64,000 bases of DNA from Salinicola halimionae (GCF_003206065.1 NZ_PZJQ01000004.1:759911-823910); one strand, 5' to 3'. Shown: positions 18,229 through 27,564, counted from the first letter of the stretch. Program-made: numbers and translations. The notes: a model not told the origin generated them from the letters alone.

Positions 18229-19191
18229 ATGAACATGATGGAAATGGGCGAAGTCGTTGCCTACCTGTTGCGTTATCGCACCGCGGAGCGTGTTCCCAGC
18301 GGCGGGCGCAAACGTCGCGCGGCGCGTGAAGGCCAGCTCTCCGAGCGCGACGTCTGTGCGTTGATCGATGACGCCCAGGAAATCGAACGCGAGGCGCTGC
18401 GGGATTTTCTCGCCGGCCAGGGCCTACGCCTCAAGGCATTCGAATCCGGTGACTACCCCGGTATCGCGCCGGGCTCGCGCTTGTTTGCGTTGCTCCCGGA
18501 TCCGGAAATGGAGCAGCCACCGCTCTACACTCGAGAACCGGTGTTCGAGGCGCTCAAGTTACGCCAGGAAAGCCGCGCCGAATTGGCGTTGTGGTATCTG
18601 CAGTTATGGCTGCTGCTGCACACGTTGATCTACACCCGTTTGAATCGAGCGCTGTCCGATGTCAGCCGCTATCAGGAAGCGACCTTCGTCACCCGTGAAC
18701 TGGTCGAGCTGGTTCGCGAACAATTGGAAACGCTGCGCGGGCTCGGCGAGCGTGCGCCCGCGAACAGCCGGGTGTTGCTCGACGAGCGCGGCGAAGACAT
18801 CCCGCGCCGGGTCAAGGCGTTCATCGACCTGCTGAGCCGCGCGGGTCATCTCGAGACGGTGCGAGAAACGGCCGATGAGGATGTCTGGCAGCAGACGCTG
18901 CTGGGGGCACTGGAAGCCGAGCAGATCGGCGTCAATCACCTGACACACCTGATCGAGCTCACCTCCATCGAAGGTGTCGAAACAGAATGGGACGAGGTAC
19001 CGGCGGATGAGATATCTGCGGGCGAGGGCGTAGCCGTCGACGATGAGATGGATACCACTCGCGCGGAAGATGCCGGCGAACACGGGCACGAAAACGAGAA
19101 CGCTACCCACGCAACTGACATGTTTGACCCGCCGTCGGTAGAGAAGACGGACGGAGCAACGGCCGAAAACGCCGAGGAGAATCGCCGGTGA
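18229..19191 (+). CDS. KITE-like (MukE/MksE/JetB-like) subunit of an SMC complex
   Basis: 320 residues. The first 230 residues are predicted helical/winged-helix (MGEVVAYLLRYRTAERVP; RDVCALIDDAQEIEREALRDFLAGQGLRL; a hydrophobic helix ELALWYLQLWLLLHTLIYTRLN; EDIPRRVKAFIDLLSRAGHLETVRETADEDVWQ). The last part resembles the MksE/JetB pattern of a wHTH ending in a short beta strand. The final 90 residues are a highly acidic, probably disordered tail. It would bind the kleisin and modulate SMC ATPase. The gene sits 3 bp after the kleisin and overlaps the SMC gene by 4 bp (GTGA). Confidence 0.65.
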   Translation: MNMMEMGEVVAYLLRYRTAERVPSGGRKRRAAREGQLSERDVCALIDDAQEIEREALRDFLAGQGLRLKAFESGDYPGIAPGSRLFALLPDPEMEQPPLYTREPVFEALKLRQESRAELALWYLQLWLLLHTLIYTRLNRALSDVSRYQEATFVTRELVELVREQLETLRGLGERAPANSRVLLDERGEDIPRRVKAFIDLLSRAGHLETVRETADEDVWQQTLLGALEAEQIGVNHLTHLIELTSIEGVETEWDEVPADEISAGEGVAVDDEMDTTRAEDAGEHGHENENATHATDMFDPPSVEKTDGATAENAEENRR

Positions 19192-22100
19192 GCGTGATCA
19201 ACCGTATCGAAATTGCCAACCTGCTCAACAAGCACGGCGATATCGCGTCTCCTTGGGAAGCCAAGATGCGCCATCTGTTGCTCGATCTGCGGGGCCAGTC
19301 GAGCGCAATCAGCATGGAAAATGGCTTCGGCAAGACCACCATGGCCGAAGCGCTGATCGGCATGCTTTCCCGCGATCGCCAACTGCTGACGCGAACCCGG
19401 CGTAAATGTTCCCCCTCCAAGGTCAATGGGGCAGGGCGCAGCTGGACCCATTTGCGAGTCGAATTTCGCGCGCAGGACAGCAGTCAGCAGGATGACATGC
19501 TGGCAGTGGCCGGCGAGGAAGTTGCCGGCGAGACCTTCGTTTTCGGCATGTACGGCTACAGCGATGGCAGCGGGCTGGTGTTCTACCACTATCCCGGCAA
19601 ACTGGCCGACGTGCCGGTGCATCACATTACCCGCGACGGCAAGCTGGCGCTCTACGCCAACGCTGATTTTCAGAGCACGATGCGGTCACAGGGCGTGACC
19701 CGAGCACACAACCGCGAGGAGTGGCTGGAAGCGGTTGGCGTGCATATTTCCCGGCGCGAACTGGCGCAGTTGGCAGCGTTTCAGAAGGAAGGCGGTGCCG
19801 ACAAGAGCCAGATCTTCAATGCGATCAAGCCGCGTGCCGGGGAAAAAGCCGACCAGGCATTTTTCTACGAAGTACTGGCGCCGCAGATTCTCTCCGGGGC
19901 GACGCGTGGCGAGACCGATGAAGAAGAGGAGTTGATCGAAGACGTCATTCTCAACTCCGGTACTCGGATCACCGAGCTGCGCCATCGGCTGGCGGAAGCC
20001 GAGAGCGATCAGCGCCGCGCCGACGAAAAGGTCGAACGCCTCGCCACTCTGAACGAAGAGGGCGAAGGACTGCTCGAGGCGCGCCGCCAGCTCACCGGGC
20101 TGGATGCCTCGCTGCTCGAAGCCGAACGACTGCTGGGCGGCCAGGCGCTGGCACCTTTGCCAGGATTGCCGGGCTTTACCGACAGCGAATCGCGTCGCGA
20201 GCTGAGCCGTGAAGTCGCCGACAGTATCGGCGGTTTTGCCTGGGCGACCGGCGACATCGAGCGGCCCCGCGTCTCTACCTGGCTGCTGTCGAAACTGTCG
20301 CGCCAGGCCGAGCGCAACGTGCGACAGGCTCTCTCCGAGCGTGGCGCTCGGGTCGATACGCATCGTCGTCTGGTTCATCTTCCCGAGGCGACATGGCTCA
20401 CGGCGCGTGACATCGGCCATGTGTCGTTCGATCAGGCGCGCGCCTGGCTGGCTGACAGTCACGCCTTCAACGACGACGCTGCGCGCTACCGTGCCATCGG
20501 CGTGCTCGACGACGCCGCCGAAGTCTTCGAGGGGCTGGACGGCAACCGGTTCCGTGAAGAGGTGATCGCCGATCGTGAATATCGCCGCTCGTTGCGGCTG
20601 GATGCCGAACAGCTCGATGAAGAGCTCGAACGCGTGGAGCATGAGCGCGAACAGCTGGAGTCGCGGCAGCGCGATTTCATCGACAATCAGAGCGTCTACA
20701 CCCAGGCGCTGGCGGAAGGGCTCTTCACCGAGACCGAGCTCGAATCGCCCGAAGCGACGCGGGATGCCGCTCAAACGGCCCTCGCCGATGCCCGCAAGGC
20801 GCATGCCGATCATCTCGGCCGCATGGGCGAATTCAAACAGCCCGCACAGTGGTATCAAAGCTTCATCGCCGAGCATCCCGATACCTCACCCGAAGAACTG
20901 CTGGCGACCAAGCATGAGCAGCATGACGCTCTCGAAGCGCAGCTCGAGGATTGGAATGCGCAGGCCAGTGCGTTGGACGCGCAGCGTGAATCGACTCGTG
21001 AGGGGTTGCAGACACGGCGTGAACAGCGCCATCGTCTCGAGGGAGAGCTGGCCCCGCTCGCGGCAGGACGCGATGCGTGGCAGACATTCGCCGAGCAGTG
21101 GCCCGACCACTCGGCGGTCGGTTTCTGGAGCGAGCGCAAGAGTGCCCTGGCCGAACTCGAACAGGCGCTGGCCGAAGCACGTCGTGCTCAGAGCGATGCC
21201 AAGGCACGGCTGTCACGGCTGGAACCGCTGAAGGGTGCGGCCGAACGCTATCGGCACTGGCACGGCGAGGCCTTGCCGGTGCATTTGCGTGACTCGCTTT
21301 ATCGCCAGTCACGCGAGGGGCAGGACCGCCGGCATCAGCTCGAGCAGCAGGCGCAGCAGTTCGAGATTCTGCAGCGCGCACTGAGCGAATTCCGGACGAC
21401 CAGCGAGCAGCTTCCTTCGGCCTGGCTCAAGGATGCCAAGGCGCGTTATCCCCGATTGTTGCGCGAGCGGGAAAGCCTGGCCGGCGCCATCGACGCTCGA
21501 GAACGCTATCTTGAAAGCCTGAACGGCGATCCGCTTGCTCGCTTGGCATCGGAAACCGAGGCCCGGCAGTGGCTGGAGGCCCGTGAGATCGAATTCCGGC
21601 CGCTGCACGAAGTGCTGGCCGGACTCGAAGCGAATGATGACCAGCGTCGCGACTGGCTGGCCCAGGTCGCGGGGCAGCTATTCGCGCCGGTGGTCGAGGG
21701 CGAGGAGCGGGCGCGGGAAGCCTCGCAGTATCTGATCGATGCCGGTTGTGGTGTGCCTGTGCTCGAGGCGACGCGTCTCCAGGCGACATTGGCGCGCGGA
21801 GAACTCCCCTTGGGCGCCGTCCAGGGTGTCGAGACGCTGGCGGTCAAGGCGGCGCTGGATCCCGCCTATCTCACTGCGCTGCGGGACGAGACGCAGCAGC
21901 GACTTGTGGTCGATCGTGAGCGGGAGCAGGCGCTGCAGGCGGAGATCGAGCGACTCGATCCTCACGGCGAACGCTTTCGCCTGGCGCTGCAGGCCGAGGA
22001 GGCACTGGAACAGGAGGTCGAGGTGCGCCTGGCCGCCCTGGAGGAGCAGCGCGAGCGCGTGGATACCGAACTAGAGGCGTTGACCCCGCGGCTCGGCGAT

Positions 22101-24113
22101 GCCGCAATGAAGTCGATCGATGACTTTCAGCGGTTTCTGGAAGAGGGGGGCGAATCCGCTCTTGAAGCCGCCGCCGAAGCCAGCGAGAGCGCCGCGGAAC
22201 GCATCGAGATACTGGAACCGCAGCGCGAGCAGGCCGCGCGCGAGCTGGAAAATCACGGCGAGCTGTGGCTGAGCGCTGAGCGGTTTGCCAGCGCTGGGGG
22301 CGTCGAGCGTCTCGGTGAGATCGATGCCAGTCTATCGGCACTGACCGAAGCGCTGGCCGAAATCGACGAGCGCTTTGCCGAACTCACGCTCCAGGCCGAG
22401 GAATTGAACGCGCGCCGCGAGACGTGTCGCGAACAGCTGAACCAGCTGTTTACCGACGGCGAACGTGAGCGACTGCGACGGTTGGCGGCTTTCGTCGCTG
22501 AAGACGGCCCGGCGTTCATGCGCGATGCTGAGTCCCTTGAGGCGACGCTGAGTTCGGCGCTGGCTCAGTCCAGCCGGCGCGCCGATTTCGATTTCGCCCG
22601 CATCCGTAGCTTCCTTCAGGTGCGCGACGATCAGGGCGGCAATCGCACGCTGGAGCGCGACATCGGCCGGCTCAAGCAGTCGCTGAAGGAGACCCGCGAG
22701 CGGCGCAAGGCCAATGGTCGCGAGCAGAGCGAACTGGAAAGTCGGCTTGCCCGCCACCAGCAGGCGCTCAACGTTGCCGATCAGTTCGCTGTTGCCTGGC
22801 TCGAGGTGCTACGGCAGCTCCCCGAGGGCTGGTTCGAAAGGGCCAAGGCCGACGCTCAGGCCGAATGGCCGGCGGATGGCGATGATGCGCCGCGACTCAA
22901 TGCCGCGCTGGCCGAATGGCGGGGTTGGCTGGCGGCGTCGTTGGAGAGCGCTTCCGAAGCTTCCAGTGAAGGCAAGGATGTCGCCGTCTTCGAACTGGAA
23001 GCCTTCGAGACCTGCCAACAGATGCTGCTCGAAGGATTGGGGAGTCTCAATCTCGGCGAGCGTTCACGCAATCGCGAACGCCAGGCTCGAGATGTGACCG
23101 CGCGTGAAAAGGCGCTGGAAATGTCGCTGGAATCGGCCAGCGCCAGCCGGTTATTCAATGAAACCGAGCGGGCTCGATTGGGAACGCTGGAAGGCGTCAG
23201 CGTGGAGGCGCTGGAGTCGTTGCGCGGGCTGCATCGTCAGCTCGACGTGCAGCTCGACGAACATCGTCAGCGCGTATCGCGCTTGCAGGCGTCGCGGGTA
23301 CAGATCGAAGACACCCTGGTGGAACGACTCAGCTCGATCATCATCGATGCGGCTGGCAATCTGGAGATTCTCAAGCGGGTCGCGAAGCGCTCCAGCGATG
23401 GCGGCGCCTACTTCGAGGTTAAGGCCGACTTGATTGCCGACGAATCGGTACGCGAGCTGATTCAGCAACTGCTGGCGGACATCGACGCGCATCTCGCAGT
23501 ACAGCGTCGTCGGCTCGAGCAGGCCGGTGAGAACGGGCAAGCGAAGAGTGGCCGCGACGACGATCTGACCCGACAGATTCGCCGGCGGATCTATCGCGGG
23601 CTGTTTCAGGACGTCGGCATTCGCCTCAAACACGATGCGATTCGTCCGCATGGTCGCTTGTTCTCCCTCAACGAGGACATGTCAGAAGGGCAGCGGGAGG
23701 CCATCTCACTGATGTGGCTGGTCAAGCTTTCCGAATTTGCCATCGAACGCGAACTGCGGGAGCTGCCCGGCCATCACAAGCGTCGCGCGCGCGCCAGCCG
23801 GGAGAGCGTCATCGTTCTGGATGGTCTTTTCTCCAAGCTGTCGCATCGGCGCCTGATTCAGGATTCGCTGGAGTCTCTGCGTAATACGCGCGGGCGTTTC
23901 CAGATGATCGGTCTGATCCACAATCCCAATTATGAAAACGATCCGAGTATCTTCCCGACCTATCTGGTGGGTAGCGTGATTGGCGGCCAGCAAGGGCAGG
24001 GTGGTCACGTCATCGTGCGGGAAGGGCGTCAGGTCGCTCCCGAAGATGCGGGACGCGGCGATGGCGAAGCCAGCCTGTTCGGTATCCACGTGACGCCAGC
24101 GCTGGTGGAGTAA
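19188..24113 (+). CDS. Giant SMC/MukB-like ATPase
   Basis: 1641 residues from GTG 19188, preceded by GAGGAGA. N-terminal ATPase lobe with Walker A MENGFGKTT (Lys49). Coiled coil runs from about 240 to 1410, interrupted near the midpoint (about 780-900) by a non-coiled, hinge-like globular segment. The C-terminal lobe has a signature-like MSEGQREA (1498-1505) and Walker B VIVLDGLFSKLS (Asp1545). The residue after the Walker B Asp is Gly1546, where most SMC/ABC ATPases have the catalytic Glu. GLIHNPNYENDPSIFPTYLVG follows. It is longer than typical MukB (about 1490) and much longer than MksB/JetC. The kleisin and KITE genes immediately upstream complete a three-subunit complex. Chromosome organisation or plasmid/phage control are both possible. 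Confidence 0.85.
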   Translation: MSVINRIEIANLLNKHGDIASPWEAKMRHLLLDLRGQSSAISMENGFGKTTMAEALIGMLSRDRQLLTRTRRKCSPSKVNGAGRSWTHLRVEFRAQDSSQQDDMLAVAGEEVAGETFVFGMYGYSDGSGLVFYHYPGKLADVPVHHITRDGKLALYANADFQSTMRSQGVTRAHNREEWLEAVGVHISRRELAQLAAFQKEGGADKSQIFNAIKPRAGEKADQAFFYEVLAPQILSGATRGETDEEEELIEDVILNSGTRITELRHRLAEAESDQRRADEKVERLATLNEEGEGLLEARRQLTGLDASLLEAERLLGGQALAPLPGLPGFTDSESRRELSREVADSIGGFAWATGDIERPRVSTWLLSKLSRQAERNVRQALSERGARVDTHRRLVHLPEATWLTARDIGHVSFDQARAWLADSHAFNDDAARYRAIGVLDDAAEVFEGLDGNRFREEVIADREYRRSLRLDAEQLDEELERVEHEREQLESRQRDFIDNQSVYTQALAEGLFTETELESPEATRDAAQTALADARKAHADHLGRMGEFKQPAQWYQSFIAEHPDTSPEELLATKHEQHDALEAQLEDWNAQASALDAQRESTREGLQTRREQRHRLEGELAPLAAGRDAWQTFAEQWPDHSAVGFWSERKSALAELEQALAEARRAQSDAKARLSRLEPLKGAAERYRHWHGEALPVHLRDSLYRQSREGQDRRHQLEQQAQQFEILQRALSEFRTTSEQLPSAWLKDAKARYPRLLRERESLAGAIDARERYLESLNGDPLARLASETEARQWLEAREIEFRPLHEVLAGLEANDDQRRDWLAQVAGQLFAPVVEGEERAREASQYLIDAGCGVPVLEATRLQATLARGELPLGAVQGVETLAVKAALDPAYLTALRDETQQRLVVDREREQALQAEIERLDPHGERFRLALQAEEALEQEVEVRLAALEEQRERVDTELEALTPRLGDAAMKSIDDFQRFLEEGGESALEAAAEASESAAERIEILEPQREQAARELENHGELWLSAERFASAGGVERLGEIDASLSALTEALAEIDERFAELTLQAEELNARRETCREQLNQLFTDGERERLRRLAAFVAEDGPAFMRDAESLEATLSSALAQSSRRADFDFARIRSFLQVRDDQGGNRTLERDIGRLKQSLKETRERRKANGREQSELESRLARHQQALNVADQFAVAWLEVLRQLPEGWFERAKADAQAEWPADGDDAPRLNAALAEWRGWLAASLESASEASSEGKDVAVFELEAFETCQQMLLEGLGSLNLGERSRNRERQARDVTAREKALEMSLESASASRLFNETERARLGTLEGVSVEALESLRGLHRQLDVQLDEHRQRVSRLQASRVQIEDTLVERLSSIIIDAAGNLEILKRVAKRSSDGGAYFEVKADLIADESVRELIQQLLADIDAHLAVQRRRLEQAGENGQAKSGRDDDLTRQIRRRIYRGLFQDVGIRLKHDAIRPHGRLFSLNEDMSEGQREAISLMWLVKLSEFAIERELRELPGHHKRRARASRESVIVLDGLFSKLSHRRLIQDSLESLRNTRGRFQMIGLIHNPNYENDPSIFPTYLVGSVIGGQQGQGGHVIVREGRQVAPEDAGRGDGEASLFGIHVTPALVE

Positions 24114-24135
24114 GTCTTCGATCCGGGTATCAGAC

Positions 24136-24165
24136 CACGAAGGCCCGCATCAGCGGGCCTTCGTG
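24136..24165. terminator. Bidirectional terminator hairpin between the SMC operon and cfa
   Basis: Perfect 13-bp stem CACGAAGGCCCGC / GCGGGCCTTCGTG with loop ATCA, between convergent genes. There is no long T run, so efficiency on either strand is uncertain. Confidence 0.7.
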
Positions 24166-24207
24166 CAGGGGCGCGAGGATTTGGCGAAAAGGGGGCTGGG
24201 CGAAAAG

Positions 24208-25359
24208 TCAGCGCGGTGAATCGTAACGTCCGCCACGGCCGTTGGAAAAAACCACCTGCCACAACTGGATATCCCGCGCCCTGAAGGCGCCCGCGCAGGA
24301 GCCGAGATAGTAGAGGAACATCCGCTTGACGCGTTCACCATAACTGTCGGCGATCTCGTGCCAATGGGCCAGCAGGTTTTCCTGCCATGCCATCAGTGTG
24401 GTGTCGTAATCGGCGCCGAAGTTCTGCCAGTCTTCCATTACCAGCTTGCCTTCGCTGGCGTCACCGATCTGTTGGACCGACGGCAGAATGCCGTTGGGAA
24501 AAATGTACTTGTTGATCCACGGATCGATGCTGACTTCGTTGGTGTTCGAGCCGATCGAGTGCAGTACAAACAGCCCTCCCGGTTTCAACAGACGCTTGAC
24601 GGTGTCGAAATAGGTGGCGTAGTTGCGCTGGCCGACATGTTCGAACATGCCGATCGAGACGATGCGGTCGAACTCGCCGCTGAGTTCGCGGTAATCCTCG
24701 AGAATGATCTCGACCGGCAGACCCGCACAGCGTTCGCGCCCGAGCTTGGCCTGTTCTTCGGAAATGGTGATGCCGGTGACTTCCACGCCGTAGTGACGGG
24801 CCGCGTGCTCGGCGAAACTGGCCCAGCCGCAGCCGATGTCGAGCACTTTCATGCCGGGTTCGAGATCGAGCTTGCGACAGGCCAGATCGAGCTTGGCGAC
24901 TTGCGCTTCGTGCAGCGTCCGAGCCTCCTTCCAGTAGCCACAGGAGTAACACAGCGTTTCATCGAGCATGCGGGTGAAGAGATCGTTACCGAAATCGTAG
25001 TGTTCTTTGCCGACGATATAGGCTCGTGCCTTGCTTTGCAGATTCATCAAACTCGACTGAAGCCTGTAGACGACGCGTTCGGTAGTCGTGTGCGCGGCCC
25101 CGGCAAGTCCGTGGCGTAGCAGCCGGTGAATCATCTCGTCGATACGATCGCATTCCCACCAACCATCCATGTAGGCTTCACCAAAACCAATGGAGCCTTG
25201 ACGAATGACTCGTGAGAAGAGGTCCGGATGGTGAACGCGAATATCCCAGGGTTGATTGCCGTTGAAGGTGACACCGGAGCCTTCGAGCAATTGTTCGAGG
25301 GTGTGGCGCGCGCGCGTGTCGGGTAAAGCAACGGGGGCAATTGCCGTGTTACTGGTCAT
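24208..25359 (-). CDS. cfa: Cyclopropane-fatty-acyl-phospholipid synthase
   Basis: 383 residues, matching E. coli Cfa (382). Adds a methylene from SAM across cis double bonds of membrane phospholipid acyl chains. SAM-binding motif I VLDIGCGWASFAEHAA, followed by VTGITISEEQAKLGRER; EAYMDGWWE and YSCGYWK are further family signatures. Start ATG 25359 (MTSNTAIAP) is chosen because the upstream 43 codons are Arg-rich and not family-like. The 430 bp upstream contain the promoter region with an AT-rich patch at 25550-25640. Stationary-phase and salt/acid stress control are usual for this gene but not shown here. Confidence 0.95.
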   Translation of the reverse strand: MTSNTAIAPVALPDTRARHTLEQLLEGSGVTFNGNQPWDIRVHHPDLFSRVIRQGSIGFGEAYMDGWWECDRIDEMIHRLLRHGLAGAAHTTTERVVYRLQSSLMNLQSKARAYIVGKEHYDFGNDLFTRMLDETLCYSCGYWKEARTLHEAQVAKLDLACRKLDLEPGMKVLDIGCGWASFAEHAARHYGVEVTGITISEEQAKLGRERCAGLPVEIILEDYRELSGEFDRIVSIGMFEHVGQRNYATYFDTVKRLLKPGGLFVLHSIGSNTNEVSIDPWINKYIFPNGILPSVQQIGDASEGKLVMEDWQNFGADYDTTLMAWQENLLAHWHEIADSYGERVKRMFLYYLGSCAGAFRARDIQLWQVVFSNGRGGRYDSPR

Positions 25360-25791
25360 GGTTATTCCTAGCAAGGGGCGCAACGCGTTCCCTGACCGCC
25401 TTCTCGTGACGCGCCGTTCGAGCGGCGAAGGATGACCTGTTGACTTGCGGCTTCGACCGCGTTGACGCGTGATATCGGCCATCTTCACTCGCTCGGAATG
25501 GCTTGAAGGATCAAGCTGCGGCGGCGGAAACGTGGAGCACCACGGTCCCTATTCTCTTTATTAGCCTTGTTTACATTGCGTGCTAACGGCTTTGGCGTCA
25601 ATAAGCCTGCCGCTATTAGTGCAATAGTTTAGCCATCAGTTGCCATTCTTGCGCCCGAAAATCGACTTGGGAAAGGGCCCGTGTCTGAATGACCGGAACA
25701 GCAATGCGTTGGTCCTTGAAAGCGATGCGAGAATGATTCGAAAGATAACGGTAGGATTGATGCAACATTCATCACCAGTAGGAGAACGGCA
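25360..25791. other. Intergenic region between divergent cfa and thiamine-binding gene
   Basis: 432 bp without a convincing gene. AT content rises around 25550-25640. AGGAG is placed before the ATG at 25792. A short minus-strand reading frame (25636-25854) has no coding character. I see no riboswitch signature. Confidence 0.5.
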
Positions 25792-26094
25792 ATGCACGTG
25801 ATCGTCGATTTGTGCGTCGTACCGCTGGGCGTGGGCGTTTCGGTGTCTGCCCACGTCGCCGAGTGTCAGCGACTCATAGAAAATTCAGGCCTTCACCATC
25901 GCATGCACGCCTACGGCACCAATATCGAAGGCCCATGGGACGAGGTTATGGCGGTCGTCAAGTCGTGCCATGAAGGTGTTCATGCCATGGGCGCACCGAG
26001 AATTACCACGACGATGAAGATGGGAACCCGGACCGATCGGGAGCAGCACATGGATGACAAGGTGGAAAGTGTTGAGAGTCTGCGCCGACTCTAA
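25792..26094 (+). CDS. MTH1187 family thiamine-binding protein
   Basis: 100 residues, ferredoxin-like fold. Begins MHVIVDLCVVPLGVGVSVSAHVAECQRLIENSGL and contains the family motif MHAYGTNIEGPWDEVMAVVKSCHEGVHAMGAPRI. Closing residues KVESVESLRRL are also typical. Preceded by AGTAGGAGAACGGCA. The family (YqgV/MTH1187, formerly DUF77) binds thiamine or related molecules; whether it is a carrier, sensor or transporter accessory is unknown. No thiamine genes or TPP riboswitch are adjacent. Confidence 0.9.
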   Translation: MHVIVDLCVVPLGVGVSVSAHVAECQRLIENSGLHHRMHAYGTNIEGPWDEVMAVVKSCHEGVHAMGAPRITTTMKMGTRTDREQHMDDKVESVESLRRL

Positions 26095-26104
26095 GGGGCA
26101 GATC

Positions 26105-26124
26105 CGCCGGTCAGCTTGCCGGCG
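26105..26124. terminator. Hairpin after the thiamine-binding gene
   Basis: CGCCGG / CCGGCG stem with an 8-nt loop, 10 bp after the stop, followed by AAAATTT rather than a T run. Probable weak terminator between convergent genes. Confidence 0.4.
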
Positions 26125-26227
26125 AAAATTTCAGTGGCGCTTGATGGGAGGCGCTTGATGAATGGTCTTGATGGCTGATTGTTGAGAAACGCGCCTTGAC
26201 GTCGGTGTCTCATGATAGCCCGAAAGG

Positions 26228-26608
26228 TCAGTGGCAGCGTATCGTCCAAGTGGCCTTGTAGCCATCGCCTTCCTGGGTGGCAGCCTGAAGTTCGGAGTCC
26301 TCGTCGACGCTCGCCCCTTCGGGCTGCTCGTTGGCACTGGCCGCTTTGCCTGCCTCGTCGTTCGGCCCCATCATCCGCTGCTCGACGATGATGAACTGGC
26401 CGCGATCCCGAGTCTCGCACCGCTCCAGCGATCGGTCCTCGGCGTTGGCCATTGCTTCGTCCTGATCACTGCCCAAACCGGTTACGACGAAGTCGGTGGC
26501 GTCCTTTTCGACCGAGCTGCTGTCACTGGCGCAGCCGGCAAGCGTGCCAAGCGCGAGCAGGCCGATTAAAGTGATCCACACAGGAGTCCTGACCGTCATC
26601 CCTATCAT
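26228..26608 (-). CDS. Small lipoprotein of unknown function
   Basis: 126 residues from ATG 26608, preceded by AAGGAG at good spacing. N-terminal signal with lipobox LGTLAGC; mature protein starts CASDSSSVEKDATDFVVTGLGSDQDEAMANAEDRSLERC. The DQDEAMANAEDRSLERCE segment, ending in a Cys and a WTIRCH tail, suggests a small disulfide-bonded domain. The linker PNDEAGKAASANEQPEGASVDEDSE is low-complexity. Acidic composition fits a halophile periplasmic lipoprotein. I do not recognise the family. Confidence 0.75.
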   Translation of the reverse strand: MIGMTVRTPVWITLIGLLALGTLAGCASDSSSVEKDATDFVVTGLGSDQDEAMANAEDRSLERCETRDRGQFIIVEQRMMGPNDEAGKAASANEQPEGASVDEDSELQAATQEGDGYKATWTIRCH

Positions 26609-26655
26609 GTCACTCACTCCTTGTAGTCCCGGATGCAATGGTGACGATGATACCG

Positions 26656-27564
26656 TCAGATGGCAGCCGCCGGCGATGCTTGTGGCGGTCTCAACCAGTT
26701 GTCGCCCGCGGACAGAAGATGCGCCGTCAATGCATCGAGTAGTTCGCCGCCATGGCGCCAGTAGTGCCAGTATAGCGGCACGTCCAAGGGTTGCTTGGGA
26801 TCGATATCGACGAGCTGACTCAGGCGCAAGGTATCGGCGGTCTGGCACTCGGGAATCAAGGCGTACCCGATGCCGGCAATAACCATCTGCAGTACCCCTT
26901 CCGAAGAGGGGCAGAGATGGTGCGGAAAGGGGTCCTTGAAGCCATGCGCATCAAGATAGCGTTGATGCAGGCGATCGTTGGGACCGTAGAGAATCCCCGG
27001 TGCTCGCCCCAGCGCCTGATGAGTCACGCCTTCGGCGAAATGGCGCTCGGCGAAATCCGGGCTGGCCATGACCTGGTAGCGCATGGTGCCGATGGCGCGC
27101 GCCTGCGCTCCTTGGACCGGCCTTGCGGTGGAGCAGATGCAGCCGGCCACTTCACCGTCACGCATGCGCCGCAGTACCACTTCCTGATCGTCCACTACCA
27201 GGTCCAGCAGGACACCACGGCGATGGCAGAAATCCCCCAGCGCCGGTGCCCACCAAGTGGCCAGGCTGTCGGCGTTGACCGCCAGGCGTAGACGTTGTGT
27301 GCTCACGCCCAAGGCGGGAATCTTGTCGAGCAGATCATGCTCCAGTAGACGAACCTGCTGGGCATGATTCAGCAGGCGCCGGCCCAGCGGCGTCGGTGTC
27401 AGTCGAGGGGTGCGAACCACCACCGGTTGGCCCAGCCTGGCTTCCAGCAGCTTGATGCGTTGAGAGACTGCCGATTGAGTCAGATTGAGCTGTTGGGCGC
27501 CGCGGTCGAACCCACCCTGATCGACGATAGCCGCCAAGGCTTCCAGAAGTTTGTAGTCCAGCAT
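26656..27564 (-). CDS. argP: LysR-family regulator ArgP
   Basis: 302 residues from ATG 27564. N-terminal wHTH (LDYKLLEALAAIVDQGGFDRGAQQLNLTQSAVSQRIKLLEARLGQPVVVR) and a LysR effector domain with the ArgP-type LRLAVNADSLATWW. ArgP activates the arginine/lysine exporter argO (lysE), which is encoded divergently at 27657 with 92 bp between the starts. This arrangement is conserved and supports both names. Confidence 0.93.
   Translation of the reverse strand: MLDYKLLEALAAIVDQGGFDRGAQQLNLTQSAVSQRIKLLEARLGQPVVVRTPRLTPTPLGRRLLNHAQQVRLLEHDLLDKIPALGVSTQRLRLAVNADSLATWWAPALGDFCHRRGVLLDLVVDDQEVVLRRMRDGEVAGCICSTARPVQGAQARAIGTMRYQVMASPDFAERHFAEGVTHQALGRAPGILYGPNDRLHQRYLDAHGFKDPFPHHLCPSSEGVLQMVIAGIGYALIPECQTADTLRLSQLVDIDPKQPLDVPLYWHYWRHGGELLDALTAHLLSAGDNWLRPPQASPAAAI

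Noticed and set aside
16765..24113. Wadjet (JetABCD) defence system
   Set aside because: The SMC, kleisin and KITE parts fit, but no JetD/MksG nuclease is adjacent. I keep it as an SMC complex of uncertain role.
26609..26848. Longer N-terminus for the small lipoprotein
   Set aside because: The 80 extra codons lie before an ideal Shine-Dalgarno and signal peptide, and read as antisense to the argP 3' end.
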